This document shows positions 1 through 4,882 of a stretch of 5,969 nucleotides of DNA, piece by piece. The stretch is from Planctomycetaceae bacterium. GTDB lineage: Bacteria; Planctomycetota; Planctomycetia; Pirellulales; Thermoguttaceae. The stretch's first letter is position 1. Each line of letters begins with the position of its first letter. Made by a program: the position numbers and the translations under genes. Under the pieces are notes generated by a model. That model was given only the letters and a program-made list of their open reading frames with translations. It did no database searches and was not told where the DNA came from. The stretch covers positions 1 to 5,969 of the forward strand of contig JAISNF010000421.1 in the NCBI GenBank assembly GCA_031276415.1, in the 5' to 3' direction.

Positions 1-1
1 G

Positions 2-115
2 GAAAGTTGATAGTTGAGAGTGGATAGTGGAGAGTTTCGCAAGCGGATTAAAAACGTTTTGGTAAATAATTCCGCTTGCGAACTATCCACTCTCAACTAT
101 TCACTCCCAACTACC
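2..115. repeat. Family 1 repeat, copy A: full palindrome with heptamer arms
   Basis: The left side has about five 7-nt units (2-36) fitting RRKAGTK, such as gatagtt, gagagtg and gatagtg; the first unit is degenerate. A core tcgcaagcgga (37-47) follows, then a 23-nt spacer holding the self-complementary aaaacgtttt (51-60), then the exact reverse complement tccgcttgcga (71-81). Five reverse-complement heptamers (81-115, MACTMYY) close the element. Positions 10-28 pair perfectly with 82-100 over 19 bp, and the 11-bp core also pairs perfectly. The left arm has one extra heptamer (29-36), so arms can pair in more than one register. There is no reading frame here. It is probably a dispersed non-coding element that can form a hairpin or cruciform; its function is unknown. 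Confidence 0.85.
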
Positions 116-120
116 GCATC

Positions 121-314
121 TTGCCCCTTTGGGGCATTCCCAATGTAGCGATGGGTTTTAACCCATCGAAATTATAAAAACACCAATGAATTTTAACCGC
201 CGGAATATTCGGAATCTCAAATTTCGGCGGTTAAAAACCCATTGGCGTTCCGGCGGTTAATGTTCCGATGGGTTAAAACCCATCGCTATTTTGGAAATGC
301 CCCCGATTGGGGGC
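121..314. repeat. Family 2 palindromic region: two inverted hairpin units around an AACCGCCG stem
   Basis: This stretch has no gene and is a large imperfect inverted repeat. The left unit (123-168) is a small hairpin, gcccc-ttt-ggggc, then a linker cattcccaatgtagcg, then the hairpin cgatgggtt-tt-aacccatcg (149-168). The right unit (266-314) is the same design inverted: hairpin 266-285, a linker reading catttccaaaatag on the minus strand, and gccccc-gatt-gggggc (299-314). Between them ttttaaccgccg (191-202) pairs with cggcggttaaaa (225-236), a further cggcggttaa lies at 251-260, and ccaatg (183-188) pairs with cattgg (240-245). It lies beyond the glgA terminator, so it is probably not needed for glgA termination. 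A third unit occurs near 2021-2077. Confidence 0.8.
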
Positions 315-355
315 AAAAAAAAGCGGAATTACAACCACAATGGTTGTAATTCCGC
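315..355 (-). terminator. Intrinsic terminator of glgA
   Basis: Read on the minus strand, 37 nt after the glgA stop codon, there is a perfect 15-bp stem (355-341 with 337-323, gcggaattacaacca-type) closed by a 3-nt loop, then eight T residues (322-315). A strong stem with an immediate U-run is the classic Rho-independent layout. The GCGG base of the stem abuts the U-run, as expected. The stem is also the hairpin core of a family 1 repeat, so the repeat appears to supply the terminator. On the plus strand no T-run follows the hairpin, so termination should be one-directional. Confidence 0.85.
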
Positions 356-397
356 CTGCGAAAACTATTCACTATTCACTACTAACTATTAACTATT
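323..397. repeat. Family 1 repeat, copy B: hairpin core plus five heptamers, overlapping the glgA stop
   Basis: The core hairpin gcggaattacaacca/tggttgtaattccgc (323-355) is followed by tgcgaa and five 7-nt units at 363-397: aactatt, cactatt, cactact, aactatt, aactatt. All fit MACTMYY, the reverse complement of the left-arm units of copies A and C. The last unit contains the glgA stop codon (cta at 393-395, TAG on the minus strand). There is no matching heptamer array on the left side, so this is a half-element compared with copy A. Confidence 0.8.
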
Positions 398-1859
398 TGA
401 GTATTTTTTCGTAGAATCGGACATATTGTTCTGCGCTTTTTTGCCATGACCAGTTTTGTCTCATGCCGTTTTGTATTAAACGTTTCCAGACATCTTTTTC
501 GTTCCAGTAAACACTAAGTGTCCGCCAAAGTGTTGTGTTAAGATCATACATCGTGTCCGCATAAAAAGAAAATCCGGTCGCCGTGCCGTTGAGTAAGGTT
601 TCATCACTGAGATTGACAACCGTGTCCGCAAGACCACCAGTATCATGAACCAATGGAACCGTTCCATAAAGTTGACTGTACATTTGATTCAAACCACAAG
701 GCTCATATCGGCTTGGCATAAGAAAAATGTCAGAACCCGCCTCAATTTTGTGCGCCCATTCGTCAGAAAATTCACACCGCACCGCAACCTTTTGCGGATA
801 ACGTTGCGCAAGTTCATTCAAACGTGCCTCCAAACCCGCATCGCCCTTGCCAAGAAGACAAAACTGAACACCGTGTTTTTCAACCCAAAGCGGAATCGCT
901 TCCGCAATCAAGTCAATCCCCTTTTGATAAGCAAACCGACTGACAACTCCCACCAACGGCGCATCAGATTGAACCGATAACCCCAATCCCGTTTGCAAAT
1001 CCTGTTTACAAAGCGGTTTCTTTTCAAATACGGTCGCCGCATCATACGGAGCAACAATGTAAGGATCAGTCGCCGGATTCCAGCGTTTAGTACAAACACC
1101 GTTCAATATACCACGAAGCATCGGACTACGATATTGAAGAACCGACTCCATGCCGCAACCAAAAACAGGCGATTGAATCTCCAACGCATAACGAGGACTC
1201 ACCGTCGTAATTCCATGAGCAAACATCACCGCCGTTTTCATCAGATTCAGTTTGCCGTAAAACTCCATCTGATTGTAAGTAAAATGCTCCCAGCCAATTC
1301 CCGTCAGAAGCATGTCCCAATGCCAAAAAATTCCCTGATAGGCTAAATTATGAATCGTATGAACCGTAACAATTTTTTCGTAACCCTTTTTGTCACAGTA
1401 CAAAATATCCTGATAGGCTGGAATCAATCCGGTTTGCCAATCGTTGGAATGGAGAACATCAACCGAAAGTTCCAACGCCCCAATTGATTCCATGACCGCA
1501 CGGTTAAAGAAAACAAAACGTTCACAATTATCGTTGTAATCCGTACCGTTTTCAGAATAAAGTTCAAGACGATCAAAATAATGATCCTGACGAACAAAAT
1601 AAATCGGGATTTTCGTTCCTTTGAGAGTTCCCTTCCAAAGTTCTGCAAGAATGCTTCTTTGACCAACAGGAACAGAAAAATGAACAGAAGTTTTTTCAAG
1701 AGATTCGCCGCAAGTAAAAACACTACGATAGGCAGGAAGAAAAAGAATCGGATTATGTCCAAGTTCCGCCAACGCAATTGGAAGCGAGGCGCAAACATCC
1801 GCCAAACCACCAGTTCGGGCAAAAGGAGCAACCTCACTGCATACAAATAAAATGTTCAT
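393..1859 (-). CDS. glgA: Glycogen synthase (ADP-glucose type, GT5 family)
   Basis: This enzyme adds glucose from ADP-glucose to the non-reducing ends of alpha-1,4-glucan, the chain-extending step of bacterial glycogen synthesis in the cytoplasm. The protein has 488 residues, a usual bacterial GlgA length (about 480-490). The N-terminal GT5 domain shows CSEVAPFARTGGLADV (residues 7-22), HSNDWQTGL (137-145), VHTIHNLAYQGIF (166-178) and TTVSPRYALEIQ (218-229). ILNGV and WNPATDPYI follow (251-268). The GT-B C-terminal domain has GVVSRFAYQKG (304-314), SRYEPCGLNQ (383-392) with the family's catalytic-site glutamate, and DTGGLADTV (406-414). Residue 15 is Arg where E. coli GlgA has the Lys of KTGGL, a conservative change. 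The ATG at 1859 begins MNILFVCSE, matching family N-termini, but no clear Shine-Dalgarno sequence precedes it. The stop lies in a repeat and an intrinsic terminator follows. No other glg gene is in the window. Confidence 0.96.
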   Translation of the reverse strand: MNILFVCSEVAPFARTGGLADVCASLPIALAELGHNPILFLPAYRSVFTCGESLEKTSVHFSVPVGQRSILAELWKGTLKGTKIPIYFVRQDHYFDRLELYSENGTDYNDNCERFVFFNRAVMESIGALELSVDVLHSNDWQTGLIPAYQDILYCDKKGYEKIVTVHTIHNLAYQGIFWHWDMLLTGIGWEHFTYNQMEFYGKLNLMKTAVMFAHGITTVSPRYALEIQSPVFGCGMESVLQYRSPMLRGILNGVCTKRWNPATDPYIVAPYDAATVFEKKPLCKQDLQTGLGLSVQSDAPLVGVVSRFAYQKGIDLIAEAIPLWVEKHGVQFCLLGKGDAGLEARLNELAQRYPQKVAVRCEFSDEWAHKIEAGSDIFLMPSRYEPCGLNQMYSQLYGTVPLVHDTGGLADTVVNLSDETLLNGTATGFSFYADTMYDLNTTLWRTLSVYWNEKDVWKRLIQNGMRQNWSWQKSAEQYVRFYEKILK

Positions 1860-1884
1860 AGGATTACATAGGGTTAATTATTCC

Positions 1885-1928
1885 GTTTCATTTTAATCAA
1901 CAATTAATCAACATTTGTTTCATTTTAA
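1885..1928 (-). promoter_or_regulatory. Nested direct repeats upstream of glgA, possible operator
   Basis: The leader of glgA, 26-69 bp upstream of its start codon, holds two direct-repeat pairs. gtttcattttaa occurs at 1885-1896 and 1917-1928, 32 bp apart (about three helical turns). ttaatcaaca occurs at 1893-1902 and 1904-1913, 11 bp apart (about one turn). Helically phased repeats before a start codon suggest a binding site for a dimeric regulator. The tract is very AT-rich and no convincing -35/-10 pair could be chosen, so the regulatory role is inference. Confidence 0.35.
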
Positions 1929-1955
1929 CCAATTTCGCAAACCGTGAATAGCATG

Positions 1956-2003
1956 TATAGTTGAGAGTTGAGAGTGGATAGTTAGTAGTTCGCAATGCGG
2001 AAT
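1956..2003 (+). repeat. Family 1 repeat, copy C: left half only
   Basis: Five 7-nt units (1956-1990: tatagtt, gagagtt, gagagtg, gatagtt, agtagtt) lead into cgcaatgcggaatta (1991 onwards). This is the left-arm order of copy A, with caatg in place of caag in the core. The sequence continues with gacgtttt, recalling the acgtttt in the copy A spacer. No complementary right half follows; family 2 sequence takes over from about 2021. A tandem aatgcgg pair (2083-2096) leading into aattatt, next to the dprA stop, may be a remnant of another core. The element lies between dprA and glgA. Confidence 0.7.
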
Positions 2004-2020
2004 TATTGACGTTTTCCAAT

Positions 2021-2077
2021 TTCCCCAAAGGGAACAATTCCAAAATAGCGGCGGGTTTTAACCCGCCGGAACAAACA
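2021..2077 (+). repeat. Family 2 hairpin unit, third copy
   Basis: A small hairpin ttccc-caaa-gggaa (2021-2034) is followed by the linker caattccaaaatag and the hairpin cggcgggtt-tt-aacccgccg (2049-2068), then gaacaaaca. Order and spacing match the units at 123-168 and 266-314, but the stem reads cggcgggtt rather than cgatgggtt, with both arms changed so that pairing is kept. On the minus strand the hairpin comes 44 nt after the dprA stop and is followed by ctatttt. It might act as a weak terminator for dprA, but the U-run is short. Confidence 0.7.
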
Positions 2078-2112
2078 CAGGAAATGCGGAATGCGGAATT
2101 ATTTTCTCGAAA

Positions 2113-3402
2113 TCAATTAATAATTCGTATAACGGTGTTGGCTTCGGTACGGCGGATAATACGGCGAATTTCAAGGAGGCTGATTGTCGCAAGTACCTGA
2201 TGCGCAGGTAAACCGGAAATGTTAATAATCGAATCAATCGGCGTCGGATTCACTGCAATTAATTGTAATACTTTCGTTTCTATTTCATTAAGTTGCCAAT
2301 CAGCAGGTATGGGAATATGGGAAGATTTGATATTTTTGCTTGTTTCTGTTGTCGGAGTTCGCTGTGTTTGGCGGGAAATTGTTGATTGAGGCTGTGGTTG
2401 AGGTTGTGATTTCGGTTGTGGTTGCGATTGTAATTGTAATGGTGATTGTGGTTGCGATTGCGATGGTGGTTGCAGTGTTGGTTTCACCGGCAAATCGAAA
2501 TGTTTCAATAAATCGGCGGCGGATTCGACAAGAATCGCACCGTTACGAATGAGTTGATGACAACCTCGCGACGATTCCTGATCCACGTGTCCGGGTACGG
2601 CAAAAACTTTGCGTCCTTGTTTCGTGGCAAGTGTTGCGGTAATCAATGCCCCGCTTTGGAGCGGAGCCTCAACTATTAAAACTCCCAACGACAAACCGCT
2701 GATAATCCGATTTCGTTGCGGAAACATTCCTCGTTGCGGTGCTTGATCCGGCGTGTATTCGCTGATAATCATTCCGTGTGATGCAATATTTTCGGCAAGA
2801 TCACGATGTTCTTGCGGGAAAATATGGAGTAAACCTCCGCCAAGTACCGCAATTGTTCGACCCGCAACCGACAATGCCCCGCGATGAGCCGCTCCGTCAA
2901 TTCCCAACGCTAAACCACTAATAATCGTAAATCCATATTGTGAAAGTTCCGAAGCCAAACGTTCCGCTTGCTGATGCCCGTATTGAGTGGCATGGCGTGT
3001 GCCGACAATTGCAACAGCAAGATTATCCGACGCCTGAAATTCTCCTTTCACAAACAAAAAAAGCGGCGGATCGTCTATTGTCCGCAACAATTCGGGATAT
3101 CTCGCATCTTGTTTCGAAAACAATGAAATACCGTTTGTACGACATTGATCAATAAGGCGTTCAGGACGGCAAACGGAACGGGCTTGCGAAATATTGTTCG
3201 CAATTTTAGAACCGATTCCTTCGACTTCCTGCAACTGTGATACAGTTGCGTTCAGTACCGACTCCGCATTTCCAAAACGGTTAAGCAGCCGTTGCGTCAA
3301 CATCGAACCAATTCCGTCCACCATACTCAGTGTGATTTCGGGAATCAACTCTTCGGGTTCATAATTTCGCCTGCCCTCCGAATCTTCTGTGGTTACACTC
3401 AT
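2113..3402 (-). CDS. dprA: DNA processing protein DprA/Smf with a Gln/Pro-rich linker
   Basis: DprA binds incoming single-stranded DNA during natural transformation and loads RecA on it; Smf homologues also occur in species not known to be competent. The 429-residue protein starts with a helix-hairpin-helix-like region (about 24-75, with VDGIGSML and VEGIGSKIA). The DprA Rossmann-like domain follows (about 95-302): AIVGTRHATQYG (131-142), SGLALGIDGAAHRG (162-175), FPQRNRIISGLSLG (227-240), EAPLQSGALITA (245-256), KVFAVPGHVDQ (265-275), GCHQLIRNGA (280-289). A winged-helix domain of the DprA C-terminal type closes it (about 366-429). A Gln/Pro/Ser-rich tract (about 309-365) separates the last two domains and makes the protein longer than the usual 360-380 residues. 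The ATG at 3402 has no clear Shine-Dalgarno; the frame stays open upstream to a stop at 3487-3489 without an ATG, GTG or TTG, so ATG is the best choice. A TTG at codon 19 is an unlikely alternative. Confidence 0.95.
   Translation of the reverse strand: MSVTTEDSEGRRNYEPEELIPEITLSMVDGIGSMLTQRLLNRFGNAESVLNATVSQLQEVEGIGSKIANNISQARSVCRPERLIDQCRTNGISLFSKQDARYPELLRTIDDPPLFLFVKGEFQASDNLAVAIVGTRHATQYGHQQAERLASELSQYGFTIISGLALGIDGAAHRGALSVAGRTIAVLGGGLLHIFPQEHRDLAENIASHGMIISEYTPDQAPQRGMFPQRNRIISGLSLGVLIVEAPLQSGALITATLATKQGRKVFAVPGHVDQESSRGCHQLIRNGAILVESAADLLKHFDLPVKPTLQPPSQSQPQSPLQLQSQPQPKSQPQPQPQSTISRQTQRTPTTETSKNIKSSHIPIPADWQLNEIETKVLQLIAVNPTPIDSIINISGLPAHQVLATISLLEIRRIIRRTEANTVIRIIN
2383..2478 (-). 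repeat. In-frame hexanucleotide-like tract coding the DprA Gln/Pro linker
   Basis: The DNA coding residues 309-340 of DprA is built from repeated short units, ggttgt, gattgc and aattgt on the plus strand, translating as alternating Gln-Pro and Gln-Ser pairs. Synonymous codons vary (cag/caa not uniform), so it is a diverged rather than freshly expanded repeat. Units are multiples of 3 nt, so gains or losses would change linker length without breaking the frame. It likely makes a flexible tether between the Rossmann core and the winged helix. Confidence 0.65.
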
Positions 3403-3523
3403 ATTCGTTGCAACATTGTTCGTCTGTTCAGGAAACGGATTGATCGGTTCGTTACCCTTTTTATTTTCATTGTAACGAGTGAACGGTTACACGATAACTT
3501 TCACCGGATTTTCATCGGATTTT

Positions 3524-3880
3524 TTATCGGTTTCGGGCATACGCGGCACCGCAGGTCGGGCAAGCCGCTGACGAAATCAAACGCCCTCCGGCATTAAAAG
3601 CGGAACCGGAACGAACAGCGGAATTTAATGTTGCGCTGCTGTTTGTCGGAACATTTTTATTACAGGTTGGGCAATAAGTTGAGGAAGGACTTGATGCTCT
3701 GGCAGCCGCTGATCCGCTGTTACAAGTTGCACAATACACGCCGGACGATTGTGTTTGTCTGGACGCCGTGTACGTAACACTACGGGTTTGTTGTTGTAAC
3801 TGTGTTGACGATCTCAACATGGCACCTTGTCTGACCGCTCCGTAATTCGCATACGATCCGTATGATGAAATAGCACTCAT
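3524..3880 (-). CDS. Small hypothetical protein with three CxxC motifs
   Basis: I do not recognise this 118-residue protein. It has a Ser/Tyr/Gln-rich N-terminal half (MSAISSYGSYANYG, then a QLQQQ stretch near 28-32) and three cysteine pairs: CATC (50-53), CPTC (70-73) and CPTCG (107-111). The spacing is compatible with zinc binding, each site needing two pairs, but three pairs leave one unmatched within a monomer unless it works as a dimer. There is no signal peptide or membrane segment, and the low-complexity stretches suggest disorder. The frame is open 15 codons further upstream to an ATG at 3925, but the ATG at 3880 has a good ribosome-binding site and is preferred. It lies 121 bp upstream of dprA on the same strand, so co-transcription is possible. 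The function is unknown; a structural or nucleic-acid-binding role would be a guess. Confidence 0.65.
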   Translation of the reverse strand: MSAISSYGSYANYGAVRQGAMLRSSTQLQQQTRSVTYTASRQTQSSGVYCATCNSGSAAARASSPSSTYCPTCNKNVPTNSSATLNSAVRSGSAFNAGGRLISSAACPTCGAAYARNR

Positions 3881-3886
3881 AGTAAT

Positions 3887-3893
3887 TCCCTTT
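3887..3893 (-). promoter_or_regulatory. Ribosome-binding site of the CxxC protein
   Basis: AAAGGGA on the minus strand lies 6 nt before the ATG at 3880, a normal Shine-Dalgarno spacing. It decides the start against the in-frame ATG at 3925, which would place this site inside the gene. It is the only clear Shine-Dalgarno among the gene starts in this window. Confidence 0.6.
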
Positions 3894-4250
3894 ATCAAAT
3901 TAATTTTTTCTGTACAAAACAACATTTACAAAACAATATTGCTTTATACACAGATTCAAAACATTTTACATTATTACCGATAAGAGTCGGTTTTTTAAAA
4001 TCACATGACATTGTGTTGTATTGTGTGGTGATCTTAAACTTAAAATCATCAACATTCTCCAATGCTGCCGAAGTATTCCCTCTAAATTGCGCACCGTCAA
4101 CTTGCACAGGTAAAAATTTCTCAAAGAAGGAAGAGAAAACTTCCGTCTTTTTCGGTTATGAGAGTTATACACCATTTTGTTATAAAATTTCTCCAAAGAC
4201 AATTTGTTGACGATAATTACTCGCCCCAATTTACAAACAAGAAAATTGTC
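3894..4250. other. AT-rich gap with no supported gene
   Basis: This stretch presumably holds the promoter of the CxxC protein. A tataaa-like box reads on the minus strand near 3945-3952, but no matching -35 box could be placed. Two near-identical motifs, aaaaatttctcaaag and aaaatttctccaaag, lie around 4112-4127 and 4183-4198. A short minus-strand frame (3895-4107, GTG start) begins MQVDGAQFRGNTSAALENV, which looks protein-like, but has no ribosome-binding site and resembles no family I know. It could be a gene remnant. Confidence 0.4.
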
Positions 4251-4251
4251 C

Positions 4252-4279
4252 GCAGATTACGCAGATTATCAGCAGATTA
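4252..4279 (+). repeat. Three copies of GCAGATTA
   Basis: gcagatta occurs at 4252-4259, 4261-4268 and 4272-4279, with spacings of 9 and 11 bp. I recall the run 'cgcagattacgcagatta' as a recurrent intergenic sequence in environmental bacterial genomes, but could not check this here. It lies just before the inverted-repeat element at 4316-4455. Confidence 0.6.
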
Positions 4280-4315
4280 CTATTCAATGTTATGGGAACT
4301 TCTACTAACAAGTTT

Positions 4316-4455
4316 TTTTTATTAACCACAGAGGACACAGAGATCACAGAGAGGAATTTTTAAAAATTATTTTAGATCAAAAGTCAACGATAATTAAAAC
4401 TAACATTTTGATTCCAATTAAAAATTTCCTCAGTGTTCTCTGTGGTTAATAAAAA
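4316..4455. repeat. Inverted-repeat element with AACCACAGAG ends (MITE-like)
   Basis: The ends tttttattaaccacagag (4316-4333) and ctctgtggttaataaaaa (4438-4455) are perfect 18-bp inverted repeats. The similarity continues inward to the ggaattttta / aaaaatttcc blocks. The left arm has three 9-bp units beginning acagag (4328-4354); the right arm has fewer units, giving a length difference between arms. The 140-bp element has no coding capacity. I saw no clear target-site duplication. It may be a non-autonomous mobile element or a structural repeat; I recall similar 'aaccacagaggacacagag' sequences in other environmental bacteria, unverified here. Confidence 0.7.
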
Positions 4456-4503
4456 TGTAACCGTTCACGGCTGAATTTATAACTATTCCATAGAATTGCC
4501 TCA

Positions 4504-4604
4504 AGGGAACTTCTAAAAACATTGTTTTTAAAAAAATCACATCCTTAAAAATAAGGGCTTGTAAATATTTTTCGTCTAAAAAAGTAGTTTTTTAGAAGTT
4601 CCCT
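4504..4604. repeat. Inverted-repeat element with AGGGAACTTCTAAAAA ends
   Basis: agggaacttctaaaaa (4504-4519) and tttttagaagttccct (4589-4604) are perfect 16-bp inverted repeats around an AT-rich interior that includes a small hairpin, cctta-aaaa-taagg (4543-4556). A further copy of the end motif, gggaacttcta, stands alone at 4294-4304, to the left of the neighbouring element. No open frame of note is inside. The 101-bp size and terminal inverted repeats suggest a MITE-like or structural element. Confidence 0.7.
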
Positions 4605-4629
4605 CAATGGTTTCGTGTTCATTTTCGAT

Positions 4630-4806
4630 AACCTCATTTCAACCTAATTTTCCTAACAAAACAACCTCAGTAGCAATGAATACCACCTAATACCAAACCT
4701 CATTACCTCATTATGATTATTTTTTAATGAGGTAATGAGGTCGGATTTTTTATGATTTTTGCTACTGAGGTTGTTTTGTTTGGAAAAATTAGGTAAAAAT
4801 GAGGTT
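4630..4806. repeat. Composite nested palindrome built from AATGAGGT motifs
   Basis: The inner arms cctcattacctcatta (4698-4713) and taatgaggtaatgagg (4725-4740) are perfect over 16 bp with an 11-nt loop. Further out, acaaaacaacctcagtagca (4656-4675) pairs with 4760-4779 over 20 bp without mismatch. The outer blocks aacctcatttcaacctaatt (4630-4649) and 4787-4806 pair imperfectly. The aacctcatt motif recurs at both outer ends and in the inner hairpin, and aatgaggtttggt (4798-4810) is the inverse of accaaacctcatt (4692-4704). The whole 177 bp can fold into one long two-storey hairpin. It sits 76 nt downstream of the lipoprotein stop on the minus strand but lacks a terminator U-run. Confidence 0.75.
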
Positions 4807-4882
4807 TGGTGAAACAATGACAATTCCCAGTAAGGAATTTACTCTTAACTTAATACGTATTGACGATTATATTGAAACGTTT

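Noticed and set aside
2..115. CRISPR array
   Set aside because: The repeat units are 7 nt with no spacers and are mirrored around a hairpin core; this is not CRISPR architecture.
1424..1846. Long open frames on other frames within glgA, some over 100 codons
   Set aside because: They are shadows of the real gene: they lack family motifs, ribosome-binding sites and sensible composition, while the glgA frame has all GT5 landmarks.
1876..1902. Sigma-70 promoter for glgA (TTGTTG, 17 nt, TAATTA on the minus strand)
   Set aside because: Both boxes match the consensus poorly, and such matches are expected by chance in AT-rich sequence.
2049..2068. Strong intrinsic terminator of dprA
   Set aside because: The 9-bp GC-rich hairpin is real, but on the minus strand only ctatttt follows, and the same hairpin recurs in non-terminator settings as part of a repeat family.
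3403..3486. Longer N-terminus for DprA
   Set aside because: The frame is open for 28 codons upstream of 3402 and reads protein-like (NPFPEQTNNV), but it has no ATG, GTG or TTG before the stop at 3487-3489.
3895..4107. Minus-strand frame beginning MQVDGAQFRGNTSAALENV
   Set aside because: The composition is somewhat protein-like, but it starts with GTG without a ribosome-binding site, overlaps the leader of the CxxC gene and matches no family I know. Kept only as a possible remnant.
4316..4455. Insertion sequence
   Set aside because: The terminal inverted repeats are good, but there is no transposase frame and no visible target-site duplication, so only a MITE-like label is justified.
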